Of a stretch of DNA of 64,000 nucleotides, positions 44,079 to 56,459 are shown piece by piece. A program made the position numbers and the translations under genes. This DNA is from Phyto melanocephala (lineage: Eukaryota > Arthropoda > Insecta > Diptera > Rhinophoridae): the NCBI GenBank assembly GCA_941918925.1, contig OW799237.1, forward strand, positions 3,577,201 to 3,641,200. The letters run 5' to 3'. The notes beneath the pieces were generated by a model. The model had not been told where the DNA came from and made no database searches. It worked only from the letters and a program-made list of their open reading frames with translations. Positions within the stretch are counted from its first letter, which is position 1, and the number at the start of each line of letters is the position of its first letter.

Positions 44079-45916
44079 TCGTCGGGATGAAGAGTTGTAA
44101 ACTTAGAGATAAAAATTTATTGCCGAATGATCAAGTAATATTTAATTTCTTATTCGATAAAAATAATTATAATCTTTTACCTAATAAAATCGTAACTTTC
44201 TTGCTTCTTGGAATTGCTTAATTTTAGAATCTCACAAAAATATTTTATTTAAAACTTAAATATTAATAATTTCTAAAATTTGGTGTTTATTTAAAATAAA
44301 CAACCTGTAACTTTTTGAAACCTTCAATTAAAATCTGCAAGCCAGCGGATTACGTTTTCAGCTTTTCACACCCTCTACTAATTCCACTCACATAACTGTC
44401 AAACTCTGTAATTCAAAACAATATGTGGTAACAATTGAAAACGGCAACAACAAAAATTACATTTATGTTCAACAATAGTTGAAGCAACAGCAGGAGCAGC
44501 AGGAACAACGACAATATCAACATTAACAATAACTAGTAATAAAACAAACATGACCCATACTAAAACTACATGATTAACAAGATGTAAAAATTATGAACAA
44601 TAACAACACAAAATATGTCTGTATAGGCACATTAGAAAACTGTTACCAGTACAACAACAATCTACTCAGTGCTAGCTGCAACAAAATACCTGTTTTGACA
44701 AAAACACAATGAAACAAGGACTCAAAAACACACACACACATTCATACATAGTTTGCAATTACCTAACAACAAAACCAAATACACGCATTTACTTTTTGGG
44801 GGAGAATAAAGTAGTAGTAGTGGTGTTAGTAGAACTGCAAAATAAAGGGATTTTACTTTTTTAATAAAAGAAAAATTAAAACTACAATAATACATACATT
44901 AACAATAGCACTACCAAAAGCAGTTATCGATGTGTTACCAAAAAAAACGTTGGACATCATCATCATCATCAGAATGTCATATTGTATACGTGCACGTACA
45001 CATCCACAATGCAAGAGCAATGAGGTCCTTTTATTTAACAATAAATGTTCATATGCACATTGGTCAAACCTCTGTAACCGAAAATGTTCGAAATACGAGG
45101 AAAAACTACAAGAATCCAACCATACATAAATACATTGATGGAAATGCACACATTGACATGTTCATGAACGTAATAGAACACTCATTGACTACACAATTTC
45201 CAATTTACCACAGACACCAATAACCAGTGGCCTCATAAGTTTTATACTCAAACCTTTCAAACCTTAACAATTTAACACAGAAATTCACAAACACACAACT
45301 ACTTAGGCTCTCACACAGGCAGGTAGTTAAATATTGTGCTTAGCATGTGATGATCACTCACTCTCTTTCTTGGAATAATATAGTTTTTTTGCTTTGTAGG
45401 AAGTCTACATAAATGGGGAACACAATATAAACACTATTTAGCACACATGCTGAGACAGGTATGAGCGAGAGGCATTTAAAAGAATACATTCTTTTTCTAA
45501 GAGAAATATTGTAAACAGATAAAAAGAGAATTTAATAGAAAATTAAAAAAGGATTAATTAAGAAAAAAAAATTTTTATTTTAAAGTCGAAAAAAATGAAA
45601 GATTTTTTTTAGTGTAAAAAAAATATTTTAATTTTAATAATAAATTAAACAAAGAGAAGACATGGTGCAATTAAAAAAAGTGATTGTATTTCGGAGAATT
45701 AAAAAAAAAATTTATATGAAGTTTTATAATTAGACGGTTCGACAGAAGAGAGAAAATTTATGAAATTTTCACATTTGGAAGGTATCAACTGATCAACAGC
45801 TGATCAATTGAAACTACTTTGTCAACGTGCTGTTTTACAATCGAAGCCACTGCTTTGAGTTGACGTTTAGCGTGTAATTTGATTTTGTTATTGTAAAATT
45901 CTCACTCAAAGTGATT
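44079..45916. other. AT-rich spacer
   Basis: CAA/CAG-rich and CA-rich stretches (44450-44770) and overlapping short open frames in several phases (44853-45223) without recognisable domains. No gene supported. Confidence 0.4.
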
Positions 45917-46196
45917 GTTGGGATCAAGGCGAATTCATTATCAGGTGAAGTTATTAAAGCAGCTGTTTATCAGCTGAGCACTCTTTTTAATATTGAAATG
46001 TCAAATTTTGTTTGTGTTTTTATGTGTGCTTCTACTTTTTTATTGTTTACATTTGTGGGCGCCATTAATTGAAAAATTTTTTAAATTGTGAAAAATTAAA
46101 AATTTTAAAAAAAGAGATAAAAAAATTGTAGATTGTGAAAAATTTAATAAAACGTTAAAAAAATTAAATAAAACAGAGTATTTTTATTTGTGAATA

Positions 46197-46317
46197 ATGC
46201 GTGTGTGCTCTTTGTGCAAAAAGAAATATTTGAAGGGCAATGGAACTTTGTTCTATGTGCCCAGAGATCAAGCCACCAGAAATAATAGGTGGAGCGAAAT
46301 TTGTGGAGTGAATTTCT
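46197..46317 (+). pseudogene. Truncated THAP domain (P-like transposase N-terminus)
   Basis: From ATG at 46197 the frame reads MRVCSLCKKKYLKGNGTLF, then YVPRDQATRNNRWSEICGVNF. This shows the first half of a THAP zinc finger: C4 and C7 (C-x2-C), the conserved Pro (P22) and Trp (W32). The second metal pair (C-x2-H) is absent because the sequence switches to the captured EGF-like segment near 46312-46318. The frame then runs to a TAA at about 46359 without THAP similarity. THAP domains bind DNA at element ends in P transposases. Truncated and presumably non-functional; if expressed, it could at most yield a short partial peptide. Confidence 0.75.
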
Positions 46318-46725
46318 TGTCAACAGTGTGGTACTGGAGCTACATGCAACACAGTAAATAATCATCGTTCCGTTTGTGAATGTCCCAAGGGTTACATTGG
46401 TAGTCCATATACTGAATGTCGTCCAGAATGTTATGGTGATTCGGATTGTCCAGCTGGTAGACCAGCTTGTTTCTATGGTTTTTAGGGTGAATGCCTTAGC
46501 ATTGGTGAATGTCAAGATAATAAGGCTTGTATTAATCCATGCATAGGTAAGTGTGGTTCCGGAGCCGAATGTGAGCCAAAAGCTCATTTGGCTGTCTGCA
46601 AGTGTCCTCACGGAACATCAGATGATGCTCTAATTTCTTGCCGTCAATATCGTACTTATCCTGTTGCCAAGTATCATGGTTCATCATCTAGTTCTTGTAA
46701 TTTTTATTTAATTGCATCTTTTTAA
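46312..46725 (+). pseudogene. Captured EGF-like, dumpy-type extracellular gene fragment
   Basis: The frame beginning at 46312 reads CQQCGTGATCNTVNNHRSV, CECPKGYIGSPYTEC, RPECYGDSDCPAGRPAC, a TAG stop (46483-46485), then GECQDNKACINPCIGKCGSG, AECEPKAHLAVCKCPHGT and SCRQYRTYPVAKYHGSSS, to TAA at 46723-46725. The regular cysteine spacing, CxCPxGYxGxPxxxC and NPC...CGxxAxC motifs are those of EGF/DPY modules in large insect matrix proteins such as dumpy. Only the single TAG interrupts about 135 codons, so the capture may be fairly recent, or codons were conserved until it. It is out of frame with the THAP start. The antisense 155-codon open frame here is a shadow. Confidence 0.8.
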
Positions 46726-46937
46726 TATTTTATTTTATACAATTTATTATGTAGTATATGTAAACAAACGTGTTTTTTATTTTTGATTTCGTAAACAATT
46801 TTTTGACAGTTCAAGTTAGTTTACACTAACAAAATACACGTTGTATTTTTCACTTTGTAGTTGTTTTAGCGACGAGTTCACCTTATTGAATTCGCCTTGG
46901 TTGGGATTATAAAAATGGCACATAAGTGTATTCTGAG

Positions 46938-48040
46938 CAGTGATGGGAACTTGTTTTCAACAAATCTCGCTTAATGTGGCCTCAAAATCACTAGAAAATA
47001 ATTATGTTATTTTCTAAGTTAAAATTTTAGCTATAAATCACTAAATTTCCTCATAAATTCCAAATTTCGTTAAAAATTTTAGGGATAAACCATTGAACTG
47101 TAGTATAATCAGCTTTTACACTTGAGAAATTAAAAGACATACAGGCGTAAATTGATGATAAAAGAACAAAAAGGAAGAAGGAGTGTGTGAAACACGTATG
47201 CCTGGGTTATACATATTTTTTTTGTTCTTTTGTCTTTTTAAAAATTTTCTCAGTTGCCACATAATTTTTCTCAATTTTACAGAAAGAATTTAAAATATTT
47301 TTTTTGTGTGTAACTGAAATTATTTATAAAAAATAAGTGTTATTCACCATGATCGCTTTTTTAAAACTCCTTCATAGTGAACCAGAAAAAGTTTAGGTAC
47401 AAATTACATTGAAAGAACAAACCTAAAAAAAGAATTAATTGTATTTCAATATTATTGTTGTATATATATTGTAACGTAGAATTATGAAAAATCATGAAAA
47501 GAGACAGTTTCGATTGCGGGAAATATTTAAATTATATTTTTTTATTTATTTATTTATTCAATTTTGTAATATATTAAAAAAAATTAATTTTGTACTTCAA
47601 CTTTTTGGGTTCACTGTATAAGTGTGCCCATCGTATTATCATAGGATCTTTAACTGATACTGTTTTCTATATTTATTCTGAAAGGACATAAAATTTTACA
47701 ATTATTTGTTTTAGCTTTCAATGCTAATCACTTTTAACTACATTTTTTTTATTTTATATTATTCCCGAACTTTACAAATGTGCTGAAAAATCCGTGACAT
47801 AGAGTTTATAATTGTGAAATTGATGTCCTTTAAACTTTGTTAACATATTACATTTTTTATTCTGATTTCATTTGTATGAAGTTTTATTTGCACTAACAAA
47901 GAGTAGACTTTTAGTGGCACAAAGGGTGAACTAGCCAAAATCGCTAGAATTCCCGTTAAAATCTTAAATATATTTGTACCCGCCAAACTGGTTTTGAAAA
48001 CGCTAGATTCAACGGGAAAATAGCTAAGTTCCCATCACTG
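46938..48040. mobile_element. Non-autonomous hAT element, 1103 bp
   Basis: Perfect 15-bp inverted ends CAGTGATGGGAACTT and AAGTTCCCATCACTG, flanked by the perfect 8-bp TSD ATTCTGAG (46930-46937, 48041-48048). No transposase frame is visible. It lies only about 30 bp downstream of the P-like element, so the two are separate neighbouring insertions. Confidence 0.93.
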
Positions 48041-48048
48041 ATTCTGAG

Positions 48049-50870
48049 AGAGTTTTTATTATAAAGTCTTTTTAAGTAGAGTAAAGAAAATATTTATAAA
48101 ATATAGTTTTAGAATTTTGGCCTTAAAAAGTAATATATTCCTAAAATCATAATGATTGCCAAGTTTGTAGGAAGACGGAATTTAATCAAAACCTTTAAAA
48201 GTCAGGACTTGTAATTACTAAATAACTAATTAGTAAATTGGATGACATTGTAATGTTATTTGTCCTTAATATTTTATTAAAATTAAAATCAACATACGCA
48301 TACAAATTAGAAAGTAAACTTAATATTTTATTGAATTATTCAACACCTTTGGAAATTGAAATAACAATATTTTGTCATTAATTATATGCTTGCAGCTAGG
48401 CCTGCAGCATATTACGCCATTGTGCTTGAAAAGCTTCTACTAAAATTTTCTAATATTTTCTCAACGTTGGATTCTTTCTCCATTCTGCCTTGAAAATGTA
48501 AAAATGAAGCTTTCTTTTGCAACTAGATAAACCTACAAAAAAAGGACAAATGATAGTTGTGTGCTCTCACTCTTTTGTTACAAATGAGTTTAACTATAAA
48601 GTGTTAGTTGGTCTCAAGCACACAATCGCACATCTACTTATGCACGTATGCTCTCGCATACCCAACACAATTTTTACACTAACGAAGAGGCAATGCATAA
48701 GTACACACATACCAAATGCCTTTGGGGAATTTTCCAACAACATACGCATTACGCATTACGCATACAAGCACAAGTTCACTTACTTACATATGGACATGCA
48801 TTTAAAATTTCTATATAATTTTTCTCCAATTTTTTTTTTTGCCTACTAGTCATCAATGTAATGTAAATGTAATCAATACACATGTAAGTAAATGTTATTT
48901 TTGCCAATGCCTTTGTGCATTTAGTTCATCTGATGCATGCTGCCGCATGCACAGGTAGTTAAGTTGCATCGTGTTGCAATCTGTTTAGAACTACCACACA
49001 AATTCACAATTTGAATTCGAGGCTCGACAAGAAAAAAAAAAATGGAAAATATCAACAATAACAACTTTAACTATATTCTAGCATATACATACATATGTAT
49101 GTGTGTGAATGCATACACACACATACTTGTCCTAAACTAATTACGTTAATATGTGACAATGCACCATTTACCAATACAGATTGGTCACTGATTGTTACAC
49201 ACAGTAGGCGCCATTAAGAATTTTTTTTGGGTTTATTTTGGAGTAAAATCGTGAGTTTTCTGCAAATAAAAATTTATTGTAGATTTAGAAAAAATTTTTT
49301 AAAAAAGAAATTTTTTACACATTAAATTGTACCCAAATTTAATTCGAATGAAAGGTTAATCGTACATTTTTCCTTCAGAATATTTAACAGTAATTTTTAT
49401 TTTTTTTTTTAGTTTTCTGTAATTTTAGAACTTTTTTATGAATAAAAAAATTTTTTTAAATTTTTTGTTGGCAAAAATCTTTAGATAAATTTTTTTTAAA
49501 TACAAAATATTTTTAATTTTTCTTCAAGACAAATATATTTTAAATTTTCTCATTAAATGTAAAATGGTAAAGAAAATTTATCGTTAGTAAAAGTTAGTTG
49601 CCACTGTGCGGGTGTGGTGTATATGGTAGTGTGTATGTCTAGAATGGATTAAATATCTTTTATAAAAATAAAAAAAAATTTTACATGAATTATTCTGGTT
49701 AACTAAATGCTTAAGTTTTTGCCTTACAACTCCCAAACGACTTTCAATTTATAAAGATGTTAAACAATTTTGAGAATTTAAAATTAAAAAAATAAACTTA
49801 TAACAAAATTTGTAGGTGACAGTGCGTTATTAGGGACTTATAATTTAAAAGAAATCTGAAATTGATTTAAAATTTTTTACATCTTTTAGGAGTGACAATT
49901 AACATTAGTTTAGTTATAATTAGATAATTATAACATTAAAGTTTTTCGCCTAAATCCCGAGAGCAAGACTTTAGCAATGACTAATAACAACAGAAGTCAA
50001 AATTAAAATTACACGCTTAATAAATAGAAAATCTCCCCCGTATACTCTGCTCCCTTTAGGAGTAATAATGAGGATTAATGAAGCCATTATGGTGAAAAAA
50101 CGCATTCGCTTAATTAAAGACATTTTTGTACTACAATAACACGAAACCGTGTAATACGTTTAGGGTATTGTAAATTGTCTCAAAATATAAGTGCGTATTA
50201 TACTGTGTACTTATATCCTTAATAAATCATTTCCTAAGTCTCTTAAATAAAGTCTGTCTTTTCGTCTATCCTTTTGTAAACCTTGAAATCAAATGACATT
50301 CTGTTGAATTTTTCTCGACTTTAATACAAAAGTTTAATTCCCAATGTAGCATTTTACCTGACATTTGGGACCGTTTTAAAGAACTCCAAATCCTTATAAA
50401 ATAAATGTTTATAGAAAAAATGCGTGTGCTTCTGTGTGTGTTCTGTAAATTTTACACTAACTTATTTGCACCCCTCAACAAAAGGCGAAAGGAAAGAACT
50501 GTAAGACTGGTAACTCCTATTTATGCACACCTCTATGATTATACAAACTTAACCTCAACGGCAAACAAAGGGAGCAGAAAAAAGTGGAAGGGCAGCAAAA
50601 AAAAAAAAGAAAAATTGATTGCTAAAAAAGCTGTAATAAAATGGAAAGGAATAACAATAATAACAACAATGGTAAAGTAAAATAACCGTTATAAGGTACA
50701 CAAACAGAAAAACCTTTGTTTTAGGGTAGATCCGGAGATAAATTCACCACGTGTTTTTAAGCAAAATTTTTGTCCAAAGAATAATTTTTTAAACCAGAAT
50801 TTTCTGCAGCGCGATTTTTTTTTAGTTAAAAAAAATTTGTTTGAAAATCAAAGCTGCCATATTATACATC
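48049..50870. other. AT-rich DNA without recognised gene
   Basis: The open frames at 48517-48849 and 50405-50680 lack domains. The latter is Lys-rich from A-rich simple sequence. CA/TG runs at 49080-49130. No element boundaries supported. Confidence 0.45.
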
Positions 50871-50877
50871 AAGTCTG

Positions 50878-51133
50878 TAGTATACGAAATGTAAAAAGCC
50901 ATATACGCATGGGGCTGTGACGTAATTTTGTCGTCATCATAGACCATAAACGTATCCGCTTCGGCCACATGGGTTTCATTTGCATTTTTGGACTAAAATA
51001 AATTTCGTGTAATATTAAAATCTTACCGCATGCATCCCACTACAACTATTTAAAAAAAAATTAACCAAAGTGCTGAACATTTTAATGACGTCAGACCCAC
51101 ATGTGCATGTGGCTTTTTACATTTTGTGTACTA
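50878..51133. mobile_element. Inverted-repeat MITE (256 bp) with AAATGTAAAAAGCCA ends
   Basis: TAGTATACGAAATGTAAAAA and GCCATATACGCATG at the left mirror CATGTGCATGTGGC and TTTTTACATTTTGTGTACTA at the right. Inverted similarity covers about 35 bp. The interior includes matched CCACATG/CATGTGG words. A TA target is possible but not certain. Confidence 0.7.
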
Positions 51134-51535
51134 TAGGCTTAAGAAATTTAAATTTAACAAATAAACGATTTTTAGAATTTTACTATGCAAACATTAGCTG
51201 ATGTGGCAACTCAGTTCGATTTGACCTGAACAAAAATTAAAATGAAATCAATCTTAGTTAAGAAAAAATTATTCTAAACAAAAAATTAATAAATTAATAA
51301 AAATTGGGTAAATTCTACAGCGCTTAAAATGTTTTATTATTTTATTAATTGCTCAGAGGAATAATTTTTGATAAGTAAAGGTGAAATTTTGGTGTATTTT
51401 TTTTAAAAGCCTTGATAAAAATTGTGTGTTAATTGCGGGAGAGATTATTAAGTTGTAAGTCAATATTTTATTTGTTTTGTATTATTACAATAAAATTAAA
51501 AATTCTTTTCTAAAGTTTATCAATAATAGAAAGAT
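51134..51535. other. AT-rich spacer
   Basis: No gene recognised. Confidence 0.35.
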
Positions 51536-51540
51536 TATTT

Positions 51541-51640
51541 GCCCTTTATAGTGTAGTAGAACCGATCATCTAGTGGGAATCAAACCACAAACCGTGACTA
51601 GCAGACTAGTCTAGCGGGGCACTATATTTTGTTTTAAAAA
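51541..51640 (-). repeat. tRNA-like / SINE-like unit 1
   Basis: The minus strand contains TAGACTAGTCTGCTAGTC followed by CACGGTTTGTGGTTTGATTCC. This resembles a tRNA-derived Pol III promoter with a degenerate A box and a box B-like GGTTTGATTCC. A related unit lies at 52812-52910 in the same orientation. Both are followed on the plus strand by TTTTAAAAAATATCTTA. No tail or TSD was defined. Confidence 0.45.
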
Positions 51641-51884
51641 ATATCTTAATTTTTTATTAAATAATAGCAGAACTCGGACCGTTTTGCTTGTCCCAACAAA
51701 GTTTTTACATTGTATTCATCAGGAGATGGATTTCACTATTATCTGCCAGCTTTTGTTAGGTACACAATAATTGTCATAAATAGTAAAAAATTCGTATTTC
51801 ACTTTTCCGACCTTTACCAATATTGTTCTTATTGGGAAATTGCTGTCAAAAAATAGCTCGCACTTAATTTAAATCAAATAAATT

Positions 51885-52740
51885 TTATTCACAATGACAT
51901 TTAATGTGTTTCTTTGAAAAAATTAGTACCATGTCCCCTGCTCTGTCCCCATCGATTTTGTGCCTGAAAAAGTAAACTAATATCGCAGCCATATATACAG
52001 AATTGAAAGCTTGTAAAGATTTTAGTTCAGCAGATATGCCATTAAATCTATTTTCCTTGTATGCAAAGTGCCACGCCCTCTTATTTGATCCCAATCATTC
52101 CTTTAAATGAATTATACAATTTTTGATTGTTTTATACCTGGATTACATTTATAGTTAATGAAATATATCATACACTCAGTTTTTTTTATGGGGGGTATCA
52201 TTTCCCCTAATCCGATAGTATCGTTTGTTTGCTGGAAAAGGACAAATAAAATAAAAGTAAAGATAAAAAATTACACAAAATTTTGAGATTATAGATTTAA
52301 TAGTTTTCTAGATCTCTAATATAATATATTTAATTTATATTGAAGCTGCCACGCCTACTGTTGTTTTTTAGCTAATTTTAAGCTCAACTATGCAAGTTAT
52401 TATTATAATTCCTCTCACTTATTTTTGAAGGCTCTAGGTATTTAATACTCTGGATATGCGGCTTAAGCTGTACATTTTAAAAGGGAGTTGCCACGCCCAC
52501 TATACATTTTAAGAAAAAACGCCTGAGAGAACTTCATAGATAATTTTAAGAAAAATTTTCAAAATCAATACAGTCAAACTCGATATTTTAAAACAAATTA
52601 GCCAAAGCGGTTAAATTGGATCATTACGAAAATTAAAAAAATCGTAGACAAATCGGCTTAGAAGTTCTTCAATTTTAGACAATTAAATTAGTAAGCGTTA
52701 AAGTGGGCATGGCCAAACATTAAAAAAAAAAAATTCGCAA
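51885..52740. repeat. Degenerate 'GCCACGCCCAC' repeat block
   Basis: GCCACGCCC or close variants occur at about 52070, 52351, 52491 and, inverted (GTGGGCATGGCC), 52697, spaced irregularly. This looks like a decayed relative of the GGGCGTGGC tandem array at 59281-59990. The block sits between the two tRNA-like units. Confidence 0.45.
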
Positions 52741-52811
52741 ATTTGTTCCAGCCGCTTTTAAGACTGGCGTTTATCAACGAAGGATATTTGTTTTTTAACT
52801 ATATAAGAGAT

Positions 52812-52910
52812 AGAAAGACCATTTGCTTATTGTAGTGAAAATTTAACCCACGATTCTCAGACTGGCAGACCAGTCTACCTGGGTACACTATTTTATTTTA
52901 ATATTACTTT
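52812..52910 (-). repeat. tRNA-like / SINE-like unit 2
   Basis: The minus strand reads CCCAGGTAGACTGGTCTGCC, AGTCTGAGAATCGTGGGTT, with a decayed B box. It is clearly related to unit 1 at 51541-51640 and shares its 3' plus-strand flank TTTTAAAAAATATCTTA. Confidence 0.45.
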
Positions 52911-53151
52911 TAAAAAATATCTTACGCTGGTGAGACTGAAATTCATAAAAAATCTATCCCTATTCCATTTTATAGTTTTGAAGGGCAAATTCTTTATCGA
53001 TATCCTAGGAAATCGTAATAGAGTTTAAATGAAAATTTCGTTTGATAGGGAATGCTGTAACTGGTCAATCCACGACTTTCTCGAGAGTACAAAATGCTTA
53101 TTGATTCACCCTTGCATATGCAATTCTTTGAAAAATAATATATATTATATG

Positions 53152-53389
53152 GACCCCTGTGCGCGAAATTATCGTACAGGAGAGCGTTTTTATTATTTAA
53201 AAAAAAAATAAAAACGTAAATAACACTGCTAAATACGATAAAATGTACACAGTGTTATCTCCATAACTTAAAAAGTTTTTGCTATAATATTTTATCAGCA
53301 GATGGACAAATGGATGTAGATCCAATTTGCATAAAAAAGACGAATTCTTAAAAAAAACGTAACATACGATAATTTCGCGCACAGGGGTC
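53152..53389. mobile_element. GACCCCTGTGCGCG MITE (238 bp)
   Basis: GACCCCTGTGCGCGAAATTA plus TCGTA at the left is exactly mirrored at 53365-53389, a 25-bp perfect inverted repeat. The ends are strikingly GC-rich for this region and the interior AT-rich. No clear TSD. Non-coding. Confidence 0.8.
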
Positions 53390-56300
53390 GATAAGTTTGT
53401 TACCAATCAAAATTCTATATAACATATCCTATTTTGGTTTTTGTTCAAATTCTTCTCTGTGTATTGCATTTTAGTTTAAATTTTTTTCTTTTTGTTATAT
53501 TCTTAAAATTTTTATTTCATTTGCCAACCTGACTATAGATATGAAAAAAATAGTGGAATCATGTATAAATGTGCGTTTCTTAGTTGTTGTTGTTGCTGCT
53601 GTTCAAACTTTACATACTCATATGTATTTGCTTACCAGCTAGAATTATAATAAAATAAAAGTATGGTTCATATTTCCGTTTCCTCTTTTCTCCACTTAAA
53701 TAAGAATATTTACAACTGTATGTATGAGTGTCTTTTAGTTGCATTTGTTTTTTTGTTTGCAGTGTTTTGAAATTAAAATTTTTTTTAGTTTCATTTCGTT
53801 GCCACGACCATTTCAGAGGCAACGAGTAAAGCTGACATCCACTAACTTTTGCTCGCACAATGAAAAGGTGTCAATAGGAAATAAATAGCAAATTTTATTT
53901 TTCTATAAATTAAACATTTGTTGTAATATTTAAAAAAAAAAAAAAATTCTCACCAAAAATGCAGCGAATGTTTGTCTTAAAACAAATGGGCTTAATTGAA
54001 GCACTAGAGATGACGAAGACGACGCAAAAGGTTGAGACAGCCTACCATTAAAGCAAAAACAAAGGTAGTAGCTGCCGCTAGGACTTTGTTAATGTTGGGG
54101 ACAGTTGGCCATAAAGACTTGCTGCTACACAGACACTTTTAGACTAGAGAACTGGGAATCTATAAAGGAAAACCAATGTCCAATATATACCTGGAAGTCT
54201 TAGAACATAATATGATATTTCAGGGAGAAAGCAATGCTATAAACTCCAATATAGATAGATAGATAGAATGATGGCCCCAAAGGTCAGTGATAATGGCCGG
54301 TACAAAAAAGTTCAAAATATTTTGAATTTAAAGATGAAAATCTAAATCTAAAATCTAAAACTGTGCAATATTTGGTTGCTGAGAAACTATAAGAAACATG
54401 AACTCTCAATTTTTAAATTAAGAAACCATTTAAGGCCCGCAAAATTAAGCCTTTAAACTGTGGAAAAAGCACTATATATTGATGTGAAAAAACAGTGGTT
54501 GGAATGACATACAACGTGAAAGTAAAATATTTTTTTTTTTGGGATAGATACTCAATAGCATAGGCGCAGCTGTAACGAATAAATAATTTCGGAAACAATG
54601 ATATTAAAAAAGGTGTTCAAATAATAGATAATTTTAATGTCTTTTTCTGGTCCTTGAAAGGTCAAATTCTAATACTTCGCCTTAAAAGATAGAACAGTTA
54701 AAAAAGCTTCTAAATAGAGAGGGTACAATAGGCCTAATCACTAGCACAAGTCTTTGTACAAACTATGAAAATTATGCTGAGGCCACTAGCAAGCTTCAAA
54801 GAATTCGCAATCGAGAAAGTTTGTCTAAGGAGTCAATTATTTAAAGAGCGATAAAAAGATTTCTAAAAACTGTATCGATTATGAACAGACTATGTGTCAA
54901 CGTACCTGTCGGTCTCTTAAAAACATTACTGTTATGAGCGAAAGTGTCGCCATCGTCCTCAACATCTTAAAATTTCACGTAGCACTACTTAGAAAATATA
55001 AAAAAGGACTCCCACTTTCATGCGTATAAAACTCAGCTTACTCAGAAGCTCAAACCAAAAACTCAGACCATAGAAAGCGTCGGCCATTCCTTCAATGGGT
55101 AACAGAGCAAAGTGAGGTTAATGCTAATTTTTCGAAAAAAGTATTTTCTCCGTTGAAGCAAATTTTCATGTGAATGAACAATGAACAAAATTATCGAATT
55201 TAGGGCTCCGAAAATCTTCATGAAATCCATAAGAAATAAATTTATTCACAACGAGCAACTGTTTGGCAGTGTGGTTAATCCTTAATTTCTTAAAGATGAC
55301 AAAATAACTTTCCTATAGACCTTCACCGAAGCACAAATGTAATACGAATAAGTAGAAACTTAAATTGCATACAGCTCCATTTTTTATATAAAATGTTGCT
55401 ACTTTTTTTTATATGCTTGTTTCTTTTTTTTTTTAATTCGTGACATTCAGAAGCATATAACTGCAAAGACCTACACAAACTCGCATTTACATATGAGACT
55501 CGAGAACTTTGGCGTCATTGTAAGAAGAGACAAAAACAAACATATTTTTAAACACGCAAAGAAGTAGCAAACAGCTTTACAATTCTGTGAGTTGGTATAC
55601 CTTGCTCTTGCTTCTTCTCCATACTCTCCTTGACATTAGGCTTTACTTGGGGTATTCTTAAGTTTTTTTATTTGTTTCTATTTTTTGTCTATCTTCTCTG
55701 CATGTATTTAAAAGGCATATTTCCGTTTTATTCTTTTATTTTTAGTGTCTTTTTGCAGCCTGCTTAAATACGTGTAACAGTGTCTGTGTTTGTTATTTTA
55801 TTGTATGCTTTTGTTGTTGCTGTTGTTTGCCTTTGTTCTCTATTTAGTTTTGTACTAGTCTTTATTGCTGCTATTTCTACGGCTGTTAGACAGTTTCTAG
55901 CGTTAAGATTCACACAGGAGGTGCTGTGGCACATATGCGACATTTATAAATTTATAACCACTTCAAGTACTATACAACAACTACATAAACTAAGTATGTG
56001 TGTTTGTATGCATTTATGTAGAGAAAATAACTTACAAAAACAACAGCTTAGAGTAGAAAAAGTATGACAACAACTTTCTGCTCGTTTGAAATACTTTATA
56101 ATAAAGACAAGTTGTAGAAAAAACAGAAATGAACAATTTAAAAGAACTTTAAGTTGCCTGTATGCAAAATAAGCATTCACACATACCCACACATATACCA
56201 TCATACTTATGTACATTCTGGGAAGAATGCAATAAGGACAAGTGTATTTGTAACCTGCAACTTACTGACGGTTATTTAAAATTATAATGGCAGATATAAT

Positions 56301-56455
56301 TTCTTAAAACAAACAAAAAAATTAAACGAAATTGTTTAATTGTATTAAATAATAAATTATTAACGATTATTTCGAACTAAGAAAATGTTGCCAAATTTGT
56401 TTAAAAATTTTTAATTTTTCACTGATTTATAATTTAGTTTTTATTGTTGACTTCT
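53390..56455. other. Spacer without recognised gene
   Basis: AT-rich overall. 54000-54230 and 54660-55120 are less AT-rich and may be decayed repeat or coding sequence, but stops occur in all frames and no motif is recognised. The two open frames at 55780-56216 are antisense to each other and lack domains. Confidence 0.4.
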
Positions 56456-56459
56456 AGTA

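Larger units (their letters stand above)
45925..46899 (+). mobile_element. P-like (THAP) element carrying a captured host-gene piece
   Basis: A 975-bp element with 13-bp inverted ends CAAGGCGAATTCA (45925-45937; mirrored at the right end as TGAATTCGCCTTG, with one base difference expected by eye). Both ends also share an AGGTGAA word just inside. It is flanked by the perfect 8-bp TSD GTTGGGAT (45917-45924, 46900-46907). Eight-base TSDs, CA-starting tips and an internal THAP coding start point to the P superfamily. About 400 bp of the interior (46318-46725) has different composition and encodes a cysteine-rich EGF-like segment unrelated to transposases. The most economical reading is transduplication of a host exon by a non-autonomous P-like element. 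Confidence 0.85.

Noticed and set aside
44853..45223. Overlapping open frames on both strands
   Set aside because: Three phases are open at once, with CA-rich simple sequence; no family resemblance.
46144..46611. 155-codon minus-strand open frame
   Set aside because: It is the antisense shadow of the EGF-like and THAP sequences. Its Thr/Ser/Trp-rich composition is the complement of Cys/Gly-rich codons.
48517..48849. 110-codon plus frame
   Set aside because: No recognisable motif, and composition like random AT-rich frames in the window.
50405..50680. 91-codon Lys-rich plus frame
   Set aside because: Derives from A-rich simple sequence; no domain or neighbouring signals.
54000..55120. Possible decayed coding block
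   Set aside because: Base composition is suggestive, but no frame contains a recognisable motif.
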